Below, piece by piece: positions 10,413-19,308 of a stretch of DNA of 64,000 bases. Location of the stretch: the NCBI GenBank assembly GCA_965218715.1, contig CBDCLY010000029.1, positions 1 through 64,000 of the forward strand. Direction: 5' to 3'. The notes below the pieces were generated by a model. It saw only the letters and a list, made by a program, of their open reading frames with translations, was not told the DNA's origin and searched no databases. The translations under genes were made by a program, and so were the position numbers. Numbering within the stretch: the first letter of the stretch is position 1; each line of letters starts with the position of its first letter. This stretch comes from CBDCLY01 sp965218715 (lineage in GTDB: Bacteria > Bacteroidota > Bacteroidia > Flavobacteriales_E > Vicingaceae).

Positions 10413-11270
10413 TTAAAATTTTTTGTAAATGCCAAACGCAAAGGTTCCATTGAACCCTACATATTTAAATTTGATAGGTATTAATGGCATGGAAAAACTT
10501 AGTCCAAGACCATTGTCTTTTTCATATGCCAGTTTTCCGCTTATTGCAATAAAACTTTGATCATTAGGGTATAAACCCGTTTGGGCTAAGTTTTCATTAA
10601 AATAGGAGCCATTTTCTAGGGAATGACGGGCGTCCATTGTTAAGCCAACAGTGATTCTTTCTTTGATTTGCCAGCCATGTTCTATCCTAATTTTAACTAC
10701 ATCGCTAAAGTCATTTGAGTATTTGTGAATGCCGACTTCTAAAAACCCATATTGCTTTTCTGTGCTTCGACCAACATGTGCTGTAATTCCAATTGAATTG
10801 GCGTCGTAACCAGTTGCCAGCCCTTGTTCTAATTTTTTACTAATTGGATTGAAGCTATAATTAATTGATGCTGCGATCTTAACTTTTCTATCCAAGATGC
10901 CATATTTTAGAGAAAGCTCAGGATTGCTTAATCCAAACAATTCTCCTTTAGGTAAAATATTTAGTGGTTCTGCTTCTTTAGTGATGTCTCCTGTGCTTAC
11001 ATATTTAAAGGGAAGGTTGGCAATAATGTCAATTTTGTCCGTTATTCCAAATTCAGAATAAAGGATGTAATCAGAATTGAACACTTTTCTATTGGTGTGT
11101 TGTTTATCATTAATGAGGTTTCCCATTAACAATGATTTGTATTGGTAGGCGGGAAGTATTCCCTGGAATTGAATGAACCCTTTATTCTTTTTCTGAGTCC
11201 ATGGTCCGCCAGCAAAAGAGCTAAGGCTAATGCTAATAGTTAATATCGTTGATAGAATTTTTCTTTTCAT
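10413..11270 (-). CDS. Predicted outer-membrane beta-barrel protein
   Basis: The start is set at 11270 (MKRKILSTILTISISLSSFAGG, a signal peptide), because the longer ORF from 11306 would translate the TetR operator. The mature part alternates short beta strands and ends in FAFGIYKKF, a C-terminal aromatic typical of outer-membrane barrels. The text resembles transporter-like OM proteins that report barrel width (ITDKIDIIANLPFKYV; ITVGLTMDARHS). It is the first gene after the operator at 11289-11306 and so is probably TetR-controlled. Ligand unknown. Confidence 0.65.
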   Translation of the reverse strand: MKRKILSTILTISISLSSFAGGPWTQKKNKGFIQFQGILPAYQYKSLLMGNLINDKQHTNRKVFNSDYILYSEFGITDKIDIIANLPFKYVSTGDITKEAEPLNILPKGELFGLSNPELSLKYGILDRKVKIAASINYSFNPISKKLEQGLATGYDANSIGITAHVGRSTEKQYGFLEVGIHKYSNDFSDVVKIRIEHGWQIKERITVGLTMDARHSLENGSYFNENLAQTGLYPNDQSFIAISGKLAYEKDNGLGLSFSMPLIPIKFKYVGFNGTFAFGIYKKF

Positions 11271-11288
11271 GATTATTGTATTAATTAT

Positions 11289-11306
11289 ATAACGACCGTT
11301 CGTCAT
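11289..11306. promoter_or_regulatory. Predicted TetR operator O1
   Basis: The 18-mer ATAACGACCGTTCGTCAT is an imperfect palindrome (arms around GACCG/CGTTC with TGAC-N5-GTCA symmetry). It sits 19 nt upstream of the OM protein start and recurs with a single base change immediately upstream of the TetR gene at 11920-11937. The pairing of one repressor gene with two copies of one palindrome is the classical autoregulated TetR layout. Confidence 0.7.
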
Positions 11307-11325
11307 ATTTTTTTGATAAATTTTT

Positions 11326-11910
11326 TTAAACTAATATTTTGTTCATTATTAAATCTTTGCAATCTGTTAAGGGTTTGCTATTGCCGGTAGTTTTCATTCT
11401 CAACATTGCACCATGCCAGGTGTTTAGGATAAATGCTGCAAGTTGATTAGAATTAGCGTCTTTTGGTAGATCTCCTTTTTCTTTGGCTTCTGTTAAACAT
11501 AGAGCCATCACTTGTTCGCACCTGTCAAATTCTTGATCTAATAGCGTTCTAAACTTTTCATTTGTGTCTGATAACTCAATAGAAAAATTTCCCATAATGC
11601 AACCCAGTTTAAAATTCAATTCTTCGGTATAGACTTTTATCAGCCTGGTAAAAAAATTATCCATTCTGTGGATAGGAGGAATGTTTTTATCGAGAAAAGT
11701 TTTTTCATACATTTCAATTCCATTGTCGCAATACATTTTGACTAACTCTAGGCCAAACTCTTCCTTATTGGTGAAATGGTTATAAAAAGAACCTTTAGGA
11801 ATTGAAACACTATCGGTAATTTCTTTTATGCCTGTTGCATTGTAGCCATTGACAAACATTAGTTTTAGGCCTGCATTTAGAATGTCTTCTCTATGAATTT
11901 TTCTTTTCAC
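11326..11910 (-). CDS. TetR/AcrR family transcriptional repressor
   Basis: An N-terminal TetR HTH is clear: REDILNAGLKLMFVNGYNATGIKEITDSVS followed by IPKGSFYNHFTNKEEF. The C-terminal part is the variable ligand-binding domain with IHRMDNFFTRLI and LAAFILNTWHGAMLRMK. An ATG at 11937 is in frame but is itself part of the operator palindrome; the GTG at 11910 gives the usual short N-terminus (KRKIHRED) and leaves the operator free, so I prefer it. It probably represses itself and the co-directional OM-DUF4345-membrane-SDR run. Confidence 0.88.
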   Translation of the reverse strand: MKRKIHREDILNAGLKLMFVNGYNATGIKEITDSVSIPKGSFYNHFTNKEEFGLELVKMYCDNGIEMYEKTFLDKNIPPIHRMDNFFTRLIKVYTEELNFKLGCIMGNFSIELSDTNEKFRTLLDQEFDRCEQVMALCLTEAKEKGDLPKDANSNQLAAFILNTWHGAMLRMKTTGNSKPLTDCKDLIMNKILV

Positions 11911-11919
11911 TCCGCAAAC

Positions 11920-11937
11920 ATAATGACCGTTCGTCAT
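11920..11937. promoter_or_regulatory. Predicted TetR operator O2 (autoregulatory)
   Basis: ATAATGACCGTTCGTCAT differs from O1 at one position (T for C at base 5). It overlaps the annotatable ATG of the repressor at 11937, which is why a start downstream at 11910 is favoured. Confidence 0.7.
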
Positions 11938-11977
11938 ATATGCAAATATATTTTAATCTTTCTGTTCTTGTTAAAGA

Positions 11978-12490
11978 TTACTCTTGGCTATAAGTATACC
12001 AAACCACATCTTCTCCATTGGGTTCATAGGGTGCAAATTTGTCGAATGTCATCCCTATTTTTTCCATTACTCGGATGGATGCCTTATTCTCCTTCATTGC
12101 AATGGCAATGATCTTCTTCAATTTCAAAACCTCGAAACCATGTTTTAGTATGGCCTGAGATGCTTCTGTAGCTATCCCTAAACCCCAATACTTTGGAAAG
12201 AATCGATAACCCAAATCGATTTCGTCAAATTCAGGTAAATAGGCGAGGCCGGCCCAACCAACAAACTGCATTTCTTCTTTTATAAAAGTTGCCCATCTGC
12301 CATATCCATATTTGCTGTAGTTTTTAATTCTACTTTCAATGGCTTCTTCTATTTCTTCTATGGATTGAACCAGTTTTTCACCAGTAAATTCTTGAACAGC
12401 CTGATTAGAATGTAGCTTAAAGAGTTCTACTTTGTCGTTTAAACAAATTTCCCTTAAGATCAAGCGTTTGGTTTCAATGATGGTTTTCAT
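11978..12490 (-). CDS. GNAT family N-acetyltransferase (RimJ/RimL-like)
   Basis: A 170-residue acetyltransferase of normal length: IIETKRLILREICLNDK at the start, GRWATFIKE, and the acetyl-CoA binding region GYRFFPKYWGLGIATEASQAIL, ending IRVMEKIGMTFD. Family members acetylate protein N-termini or small amines; the substrate here is unknown. Its ATG overlaps the stop of the upstream DUF6090-like gene by 4 nt (12487-12490), indicating translational coupling. Confidence 0.88.
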   Translation of the reverse strand: MKTIIETKRLILREICLNDKVELFKLHSNQAVQEFTGEKLVQSIEEIEEAIESRIKNYSKYGYGRWATFIKEEMQFVGWAGLAYLPEFDEIDLGYRFFPKYWGLGIATEASQAILKHGFEVLKLKKIIAIAMKENKASIRVMEKIGMTFDKFAPYEPNGEDVVWYTYSQE

Positions 12491-13029
12491 TTCTCAAGGT
12501 AGCCTTCAATTAATAGATATAATTCCTGCTCAGCACCAACTATGTCCCAAATCATCATCCTCAATACTTCCTTTTTCTTTTGGTCAGTCTTTTCAAAGTT
12601 TTGAAAAATGAAATCCATTTGTCGTTCAGTTCTTATGATCAAGTTTTCTTTTCTTTCTTGAATATCAGCCAATGCAGAAAGTTTTTCATATTCTACCAAC
12701 TCAATTTTTGTATTGGCAATGGCTTTCCAAGAATTGGTTTTTATTATTGGAATGTTAATGCCATTTCCTTTCATCATGATATCATACAAGGAAACATTTT
12801 CATCGTTTAAGTAAAAACTTATAGTGTCCGCAGAAGCCATTTGCATCGGAATGGTTTCTTTAATGTCTAGATTACTTTCTTCTAACTCTTTTTCTATCGT
12901 TGAGAAAATTTGATCTAAATAGTTGTTGTTGTTTCTGTCTTCATTCCAATTATTGATAAACAAGGCTATCAAAATCCCGATGATAACGGGAATTACTTCC
13001 ATGATAATTCTTATAATTTGTTTCATCAT
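12487..13029 (-). CDS. DUF6090-like single-pass membrane protein
   Basis: 180 residues: an N-terminal helix (IIMEVIPVIIGILIALFINNWNEDR) typical of DUF6090, then a helical soluble part (YLDQIFSTIEKELEESNLDIKE). The family is common in Bacteroidota and has no known activity. Overlaps the GNAT gene by 4 nt. Confidence 0.7.
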   Translation of the reverse strand: MMKQIIRIIMEVIPVIIGILIALFINNWNEDRNNNNYLDQIFSTIEKELEESNLDIKETIPMQMASADTISFYLNDENVSLYDIMMKGNGINIPIIKTNSWKAIANTKIELVEYEKLSALADIQERKENLIIRTERQMDFIFQNFEKTDQKKKEVLRMMIWDIVGAEQELYLLIEGYLEK

Positions 13030-13047
13030 TAATCCTTTTTTCGCTTT

Positions 13048-14523
13048 CTAATTCAATTTTTCTAAGATATACTTTAATGCTGCATTCTCGCCATTTTTGT
13101 ACTGTTTAAAGCTAGGGATAACTTCATGATGAGGAATTACTCCACTTCCATATGGAAGTTTTTCTTTCACATTCATTACAAACTGCAAGGCAGGAATTTC
13201 AATTTCTATTTTAGAATTAGGCAATTCTAATTCCTGACTATATCCGCTTGTATTTCCTAGATACCCACCACCGGTTTCCTGGCCTACAAATGTGGCTAAT
13301 TCATTGCTGTACATCATGTTACTAAATTCACTGCTTCCAGAATAGGTCACTGGACTAATGATAACATAAGTTTTACCATTGAACTTATTTTCAGGTTCTT
13401 TTTTATAGGCCATTAAGCCTTTTCCTATTGATTCTCGTCTTTCTAAAGAACCGTCTGCCATTTTTTTATTGATTAATACCCGTTCTAAAAAACCAAAAGC
13501 TTTTAGTTTAATTGGTTCATCAACTCCATTGTCAAGAACAGCTTTCTGGGTTTTCACTCTAACCTTGTGGTACTTCGGATAGTTGTTTCCAAAATAGGAG
13601 TAGAGTAGACCCTCGTTACCTTCTGAGCCCCCACTGTTTTTACTTACATCAACGATAAGCTTTTTAATGTCATTTTCTTGAATGGACTTAAAACTGTTTT
13701 TTAGAAAGACTTTCAATTTCTTTTCTGCCGTAAATTTTCTGATATCGTCATTATCAAATGTATGGATGCCCATATAAGCCGAAGAATCACTCAATATTTT
13801 GTATTCTAAAAGCTCTTTATTTTTTGAACTCTTTGTCTTTTTGTTTTTTGCACTTAGGTTTTCCCGAATGGACTTCAATTTTAATGCTTCAATAACCATT
13901 GGTTGATTCTTTTCTTTGAATTTTATTTTATATTGATCGAATTGCCCGTAATAAAAGAAGTAATGTAAGGAAAAGTTGAAACCATTTAAATCACTGTATT
14001 TTACAGGTTTAATAAAGCCATCTGAGGCGAAGAGATTTCCAATGTTGTTTACAATGCTTTTTGGATTTTTTCCATTAATTGACTCTATAACTTTTCCTTC
14101 TATTTCAAAGTCTTTAAAACTGGATCCGTTTTTAAGGCAATAGAGTTCTTCGCCTAAGAAAACGATGGTCATTGGAAATAATTTTAGTTCAGTATTTAAT
14201 TTTTCTTTAATGATTTCGGGCCGACTAATATTCGTGTGATCTTCTCGTGTTAGTGCAACTAATGGTGCGATGAGTTTATGAAATTCAAGGACGTTTAAAT
14301 CTCGGTTGATTTTTTCTCTAACCGATTGAAAAGCCATGTCTACACTGTCTTTTGGAGTATACCAATACATTCCAGAATGGAATTTGTCTAAACCTTGGTA
14401 GAGTAGATCTAAATCGTTCAATAATTTCTCCTTTTCTATTTTAGGAAAATCACCAAAATTTTGGGCGTTAGAGGTAGTAAGGAGAGCTAAATAAATTAGG
14501 GAGAAAACTATTATTCTTTTCAT
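13048..14523 (-). CDS. S41 family (C-terminal processing-type) peptidase, secreted
   Basis: 491 residues with a signal peptide (IIVFSLIYLALLTTSNAQ). The tail-specific protease core is visible: KKLIVDVSKNSGGSEGNEGLLYSY followed by YVIISPVTYSGSSEFSNMM, where the Ser of SGSSEF is the expected nucleophile. The N-terminal helical region (LLNDLDLLYQGLDKFHSGMYWY) is common among Bacteroidota S41 homologues. A PDZ-like part (GKVIESINGKN) lies near residue 140. Probably a periplasmic protease. No neighbour explains its substrate. Confidence 0.85.
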   Translation of the reverse strand: MKRIIVFSLIYLALLTTSNAQNFGDFPKIEKEKLLNDLDLLYQGLDKFHSGMYWYTPKDSVDMAFQSVREKINRDLNVLEFHKLIAPLVALTREDHTNISRPEIIKEKLNTELKLFPMTIVFLGEELYCLKNGSSFKDFEIEGKVIESINGKNPKSIVNNIGNLFASDGFIKPVKYSDLNGFNFSLHYFFYYGQFDQYKIKFKEKNQPMVIEALKLKSIRENLSAKNKKTKSSKNKELLEYKILSDSSAYMGIHTFDNDDIRKFTAEKKLKVFLKNSFKSIQENDIKKLIVDVSKNSGGSEGNEGLLYSYFGNNYPKYHKVRVKTQKAVLDNGVDEPIKLKAFGFLERVLINKKMADGSLERRESIGKGLMAYKKEPENKFNGKTYVIISPVTYSGSSEFSNMMYSNELATFVGQETGGGYLGNTSGYSQELELPNSKIEIEIPALQFVMNVKEKLPYGSGVIPHHEVIPSFKQYKNGENAALKYILEKLN

Positions 14524-14705
14524 TGGTGATCTTCTTTTGCAATATTGATTTGGGTCAATGCCTTAATAAGACACAAGTTTTTAAATCTAAACAATTAATT
14601 CAGATAGTGCCTATGAACATGTTTAGAGATCATTCAAGCAACATAATGAGATTCACCTTTGTCTAGATAAAAAGGATAATTCAATATTTAATAAAACAAC
14701 AGACC

Positions 14706-16205
14706 ATGTTAAAGACTACAAAATACATTGGGTTTTCTTTTCTAATCCTTTTAACGCATCAAGCCTTCTGTCAACAATTTAACAATAGACTACCATCCCA
14801 AGGCGGAATGCAAATAGCTATTTCTATAGAAAAGGCAAACAATGATTTTTTAGTTTTCGGAACAGCAATTGGTTCTTTCTCAAATCAGAACATGGGCCTA
14901 CTTAATTTTAAAATTGATTCCTCTGGCCAAGTATTATCTAGAAAAGCAATTTTAAGCTCTATAGTAAGTAGACCTTTAACCTCACCAATGGCAACAGATC
15001 CAACCTTTGATGGAGGTTTTATTGCCGGAGGGGCATACAAAACTTCAAGATTCGACTCTGAAGGATATTTGATAAAATACAAGGTGAATGGAGATACTCT
15101 TTGGACAAGGAGGTTTGATCCAATAGGTGGCGAACACATTGAATTTTTTCAAGCCAGACAAACATCTGATAATGGTTTTGTGGCCATAGGGACTATTACT
15201 GATCCAAATAGGACCTCAACCAATGTGGATGGTTATTTACTAAAAACTGATTCTAGCGGGAATGGAATATTTGCTAAAACCTTCTCTACAGGGCTTCATA
15301 ACTTTTATTACAGGAATATCTTAGAAACCAATGATCATGGATTCATAGTAAGCGGCTCAAAAGGGGCGTATACAGCTCCCAATCACATCAATTATCAGCC
15401 AACGGTGGTTAAATTGGATTCTTTTGGGAATGTCATATGGACCTATACTAAAGCCTCGCCATTTAATGACCCTTTTGCAAATGCGATTCAAACCATGGAT
15501 GGTAATTATCTTTTTTCATCTGGAAATTATCGAATTATTGGTTCGGATACATTAATGAAACCTAGTCTTGTTAAGTTAAGCCCAACTGGTGCTCTAATTT
15601 GGACAAAGGAATTTGGAAATTTATCAAAAGAAACCGTCTTGTTAGGTCTAAAGGAACTCCCAGATAGTAGTATAATTATGAGTGGGTATAATCAATCTAT
15701 GGCACAAGCTCAATATAAAAGAAATGGGATATTGATTTATGCCAAACCCAATGGTGATGAAATCTTTTCTACATTATATCAGTATTATCCCAATAACAAT
15801 ACTGAAGCTAGTGCTCTTTACGACGTAATTTCTATTGGTAAAGAAGGTTTCATTGCGGTGGGATCGGTCAATGCTTCAACACTTCCATCTACACATCAGA
15901 GTGCTTGGTTTATTCGTGTTGACACCCTGGGCTGTATTTCCAATTCTTGTGCTGTGAGTTTAGATGAAATTAAAAATGATGAATTTGAGCTAGACCTATA
16001 TCCAAATCCTAGCAATGGAAAATTATTCGTTAAATCGAGAAGGAAGGTAGATCAAATAAATGTGTTTAGCACTAACGGGCAGCTAATAGAAAGTCATTCA
16101 GGGCATTTAAGTCAGCTTGATTTGCCTACAATTTCTGGAATGTACTTGTTAGAGTTAAAACTAGAAAACGGCCAAATAGAAAGAAGGAAAATTCTAAGGA
16201 GATGA
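14706..16205 (+). CDS. T9SS type A sorting domain-containing secreted protein
   Basis: 499 residues with an N-terminal signal (FSFLILLTHQAFCQ). The body carries repeated segments of the form DGGFIAGGA, DNGFVAIGTI, DHGFIVSGS that match delta-60-like/propeller repeats seen in exported Bacteroidota proteins. The last ~75 residues form a typical type A Por secretion C-terminal domain (LYPNPSNGKLFVKS, INVFSTNGQLI, ISGMYLLELKL), so the protein is sent across the outer membrane by the type IX system. Followed by a perfect-stem terminator at 16273-16302. Confidence 0.9.
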   Translation: MLKTTKYIGFSFLILLTHQAFCQQFNNRLPSQGGMQIAISIEKANNDFLVFGTAIGSFSNQNMGLLNFKIDSSGQVLSRKAILSSIVSRPLTSPMATDPTFDGGFIAGGAYKTSRFDSEGYLIKYKVNGDTLWTRRFDPIGGEHIEFFQARQTSDNGFVAIGTITDPNRTSTNVDGYLLKTDSSGNGIFAKTFSTGLHNFYYRNILETNDHGFIVSGSKGAYTAPNHINYQPTVVKLDSFGNVIWTYTKASPFNDPFANAIQTMDGNYLFSSGNYRIIGSDTLMKPSLVKLSPTGALIWTKEFGNLSKETVLLGLKELPDSSIIMSGYNQSMAQAQYKRNGILIYAKPNGDEIFSTLYQYYPNNNTEASALYDVISIGKEGFIAVGSVNASTLPSTHQSAWFIRVDTLGCISNSCAVSLDEIKNDEFELDLYPNPSNGKLFVKSRRKVDQINVFSTNGQLIESHSGHLSQLDLPTISGMYLLELKLENGQIERRKILRR

Positions 16206-16272
16206 TTCTTCTTAAATGGAGAATTTTTCAAAAAGAAGAGTTTTGATGAATAATGGAAGAGGAGTGAAAAAA

Positions 16273-16302
16273 AAGGCACAGCTTTAACAAGCTGTGCCTT
16301 TA
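16273..16302. terminator. Intrinsic terminator, bidirectional-looking
   Basis: AAAGGCACAGCTT / AAGCTGTGCCTTT form a 13-bp perfect stem with a short loop, flanked by A and T tracts on the two sides, ~70 nt downstream of the T9SS protein stop. Confidence 0.8.
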
Positions 16303-16319
16303 AAATTATAAAAAAGAAA

Positions 16320-16573
16320 AATTAGCAAGATTGGCCACCATGTCGCGGACTGCATTTATAAATCGATTTAAAGATTTAACTGGTGAGACTCCATTTATTT
16401 ACATTACCCAATGGAGGTTGGTAAAGGCAAAAGAGCTTCTTGAAGATAGCGATTTACCGGTTGGTCAAATTTCAGATAGGGTGGGTTACCAATCAGAGGC
16501 CGCATTTAATAGAGTTTTTAAGAGGCAAAACTCTTTAACACCATTAAAATTTAGGCAGAGGCCTAGCCTTTAG
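16320..16573 (+). pseudogene. Orphan AraC-type HTH fragment
   Basis: About 85 codons code only the C-terminal double helix-turn-helix of an AraC/XylS regulator (LARLATMSRTAFINRFKDLTG ... IYITQWRLVKAKELL ... VGQISDRVGYQSEAAFNRVFKRQ). Family members are usually ~280 residues with an N-terminal cupin domain; nothing upstream encodes one, because the terminator at 16273-16302 lies directly in front. The open frame starts with TTG at 16331 and has an ATG at 16340. It is most simply a truncation relic, though the HTH alone could still be made. Confidence 0.6.
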
Positions 16574-16586
16574 AAAAAATTTTTGA

Positions 16587-16772
16587 TCACTTTGCTGCCT
16601 CTTTATTTTGGTCTCTAATGCTAATGATCATGGCAAGAATCAATAAAATATTAGCAATCAATCCATAGTATGGGCTTTCATTTAGGTTTTCAAAATCCCA
16701 ACTTGATACGTCCAGGAGTAACAAAATTATTCCAGCGATTAATATGATATATGTTCCTGTCTTTTTGGTCAT
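16587..16772 (-). CDS. Small two-helix membrane protein, unknown function
   Basis: 61 residues with two hydrophobic helices (GTYIILIAGIILLLLDVSSW and YYGLIANILLILAMIISI). It is 11 nt downstream of the VOC lipoprotein gene on the same strand. No family recognised. Confidence 0.55.
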   Translation of the reverse strand: MTKKTGTYIILIAGIILLLLDVSSWDFENLNESPYYGLIANILLILAMIISIRDQNKEAAK

Positions 16773-16783
16773 TCTGTTTTATT

Positions 16784-17332
16784 CTATTTCAAATTCAATT
16801 GCCAAGATACCCCAAATTGATCCTCTAAGAATCCAAATTTTTGGCTAAAACCATAGTTGGCTATTGGCATCATTACCATACCACCTTCAGATAGTTTATT
16901 GAATAATGTTTCAAGTTCAGCTTCATTTTTACAATCCAAATAATTGGATACAGCGGGTGTAAATCCCCATTCATGAACAGCTGGACTGTTGCTACACATG
17001 AATAGATTTCCGTTCAAACTAAAGGTAGCATGCATAATTGTTCCTTCTTTACCTGGTGCTTCTTTGCCCCATCTTTTAACCTCAATAATTTCGGAGTTTT
17101 CAAATAGATTAACATAAAAGTTCATTGCTTCTTCCGCATTGTTTTCTTGGAATGTTAAGAAGGTGGCAATTTGTTCTTTTGACTCAATTGAAGGATTCTC
17201 TATTTCATTCTTTAGGCTGTCGAGTTCATTTTGTAAGTCAATTAATTCTATATTTTGCCCATCCGAATTGGGATTTGAGCAACCGTAAGTGATTAAAGCA
17301 AGCAGTAGTAGTATATGTATTGTTTTTTTCAT
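16784..17332 (-). CDS. Lipoprotein with VOC/PhnB-like domain
   Basis: The start is set at 17332 (MKKTIHILLLLALITYGCSNPN) to give a lipoprotein signal with lipobox Cys; the ORF reaches further upstream without function. The rest is a PhnB-like VOC domain: KEQIATFLTFQENNAEEAMNFY, FENSEIIEVKRWG, FSLNGNLFMCSNSPAVHEWGF, ending FGFLEDQFGVSWQL. It is a paralogue of the cytoplasmic-looking protein at 6330-6755, but exported to the membrane surface. Confidence 0.8.
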   Translation of the reverse strand: MKKTIHILLLLALITYGCSNPNSDGQNIELIDLQNELDSLKNEIENPSIESKEQIATFLTFQENNAEEAMNFYVNLFENSEIIEVKRWGKEAPGKEGTIMHATFSLNGNLFMCSNSPAVHEWGFTPAVSNYLDCKNEAELETLFNKLSEGGMVMMPIANYGFSQKFGFLEDQFGVSWQLNLK

Positions 17333-17396
17333 GTATAGTGATTTAATGATTGTCCCTTCTAATATACCATTCATCGAATAGACCAAGAATAATTAA

Positions 17397-17765
17397 TTAC
17401 CACATTTTTTCAAATGAGTCTTTCTCTATTTGCTTATTGTTCACTACCCAGATAGAATCTTTGTTGTTTTTCAATTGCAAGGTATCTGAGCTTCCAAAAA
17501 TTTTGGATAACAATGAAATAGGGAAGAGGAATACATAGAATATTAGTGACAATAAAATATTGGGAACGATAAAACTCAAAACTTTTGCCAATTTCATCCA
17601 AAGAAAATCGACCATTTTAGCCAATTTATCAGAAACTAGTCCTACTAGACCTATGAAAATGGAAGCATACAAGAAACCATTGAGCTTAGTTAACAAGAAT
17701 ACGATAGCAAATCCAACAGATATGGTCAATACTGTTTTACTTGGGTTGTTATTTTTGGCATTCAT
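17397..17765 (-). CDS. SxtJ-like membrane protein
   Basis: The start at 17765 (MNAKNNNPSKTV) follows the DUF5989 stop at 17770 by a few nt. About 122 residues with helices TVLTISVGFAIVFLLTKL, FLYASIFIGLVGLVS and IVPNILLSLIFYVFLFPI. The position behind a carbamoyltransferase, an SGNH hydrolase and a DUF5989 peptide, plus its helix layout, matches SxtJ, the membrane protein beside carbamoyltransferase SxtI in saxitoxin clusters and in many unrelated bacterial operons. Its biochemical role is not established. Confidence 0.65.
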   Translation of the reverse strand: MNAKNNNPSKTVLTISVGFAIVFLLTKLNGFLYASIFIGLVGLVSDKLAKMVDFLWMKLAKVLSFIVPNILLSLIFYVFLFPISLLSKIFGSSDTLQLKNNKDSIWVVNNKQIEKDSFEKMW

Positions 17766-17769
17766 AGTT

Positions 17770-17919
17770 CTAAAATAAAGTGTAAATAAAAGGTGCAATT
17801 GCACTACTGCCACCAAATACAATTAATAGTCCTAATAATAAAAGGATAATAATGATTGGAGCTAACCAGAACTTTTTTCGCTCTTTAAGAAAAAGCCATA
17901 AATCTTTTAAAAATTCCAT
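17770..17919 (-). CDS. DUF5989-like 49-residue membrane peptide
   Basis: A short ORF encodes MEFLKDLWLFLKERKKFW, then a hydrophobic helix and the ending FGGSSAIAPFIYTLF, the recognisable pattern of DUF5989 (SxtK-like) peptides. It lies 2 nt after the SGNH gene's stop (17922) and 4 nt before the SxtJ-like start, so it is embedded in the operon. Confidence 0.8.
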   Translation of the reverse strand: MEFLKDLWLFLKERKKFWLAPIIIILLLLGLLIVFGGSSAIAPFIYTLF

Positions 17920-17921
17920 AT

Positions 17922-19307
17922 TTAAATAATTATTTTTTGTTTAATCAATTCATTTCCAATGAATTCGGCTATTTCTGCATAACCTAATTCATTTGGGTGC
18001 CCGTCAAACCTATAATAGAATTTGTCTTTAGGAGACAAATTAATAAAATGATTTGTCAATTCTATATAAGGCAAATCGTTTTGCTCTGCAAGGCTACGAT
18101 AAATTGAATCAATGTGATTGTTTTTTAAATAGTAATCATTGAAAACATCGTTGGGTGTCCTTAGGACTATATGCCCTGAAAAGAAAGCCATTGGCATAGA
18201 GGCAAAAACCAGTTCTGCATCATTATTATCACACAAAGTTTTCATATTTGCCAAGTCTTGATTCATCAAGTCCATTGCAAATTTTGTGGCTTCGTGATAA
18301 GGGTTATTAAATACTATATTTCTGTATGTGAACGAGGTGTAATACTGCATCAATGCTGGATTAAGGTTGCCTGTCTCAAACATATTTCTAACACTATCCG
18401 ACAATAAATTGTATTGTTTTTTTTGTAGATAATCGTATTTATTCAACTTATCTTTTACCGATTCTGCTTTGCCTTTTTTTAAGTCGATTGATTTTTCTGG
18501 CTTGGCTAGTTTTTTAAGAACATTGCCAATTGAGTAGGCTCCAAGATTTTTAAAGCCATTTTTCAATCTATCTTTAATGGAAGATTTTTCAGCAAGGCCT
18601 TCCTTTTTAGAGTTTTTGTAATTTTCATAAAGTTGGGCTAAATCATCCAACTGTAAAATTCCTACGATTACCACATCTGGTTTTAACAGTGGAACTACCT
18701 TTTTCATGTGTTCTAAATACTTTGTACTGTATTCGCCACCTTTACCACAATTGATTACTTCAACATTGTTCATGTCATTTTCTTCAAAAAAGTCTTGCAT
18801 CTTTTTAGGCCAACTGTTCTCAACATTTACACCAGCACCCATGGTCCAGGAATCTCCAAAACATAATATTCTAAATTTGTCCCCCTTATCAATGTTGACC
18901 TCTTGGTCTCGTAATCCGATGCTATTCGTTATTATCTTATAATCAAACTCAATTGTTTTATTGGTAACTGTATAATTGGATGGAAAGATTTTACCTTGTT
19001 CTGTTTTATCTTCTAAAGCTGCATCTGCACTGTCTTTTAAGCTAAAGTTAAGGCAAACAATTATTCCTAAAAAAATTCCGAAAAATGAAGCACTTAATGC
19101 TAAATCTTTGAGCCTTTTTTTTGCTTTATCCTTGCGAAGCCTCCACACAATGAATGCCCCAGCAATAAAGATAACAGCGTTTAAGGCCCAGTACCATTTT
19201 GATAAAACTATTGGTGTATCGGCATAAAGAATGTAAAATGATAAGGGGTTCCAGAAGAACAATGCCAGGACAATAAAGAAAATATAAATTTTATTTTCTG
19301 TTTTCAT
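17922..19307 (-). CDS. SGNH/GDSL hydrolase with N-terminal membrane helices
   Basis: 461 residues. Two or three N-terminal membrane helices (IYIFFIVLALFFWNPLSFYI; WALNAVIFIAGAFIVW; ASFFGIFLGIIVCL) precede an SGNH domain with block I CFGDSWTMGAG (catalytic Ser in GDSW), an Asn-Gly segment VINCGKGGEYS, and the block V motif DGHPNELGYAEIAEF (Asp-x-x-His). Family members act as esterases or O-acyl transfer enzymes. It is 1 nt from the carbamoyltransferase gene and 2 nt from the DUF5989 peptide; together they should modify one shared, probably surface-linked, compound. Confidence 0.85.
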   Translation of the reverse strand: MKTENKIYIFFIVLALFFWNPLSFYILYADTPIVLSKWYWALNAVIFIAGAFIVWRLRKDKAKKRLKDLALSASFFGIFLGIIVCLNFSLKDSADAALEDKTEQGKIFPSNYTVTNKTIEFDYKIITNSIGLRDQEVNIDKGDKFRILCFGDSWTMGAGVNVENSWPKKMQDFFEENDMNNVEVINCGKGGEYSTKYLEHMKKVVPLLKPDVVIVGILQLDDLAQLYENYKNSKKEGLAEKSSIKDRLKNGFKNLGAYSIGNVLKKLAKPEKSIDLKKGKAESVKDKLNKYDYLQKKQYNLLSDSVRNMFETGNLNPALMQYYTSFTYRNIVFNNPYHEATKFAMDLMNQDLANMKTLCDNNDAELVFASMPMAFFSGHIVLRTPNDVFNDYYLKNNHIDSIYRSLAEQNDLPYIELTNHFINLSPKDKFYYRFDGHPNELGYAEIAEFIGNELIKQKIII

Positions 19308-19308
19308 A

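Noticed and set aside
11290..11306. Start of the OM protein at 11306
   Set aside because: These codons are the TetR operator; the signal peptide begins at 11270.
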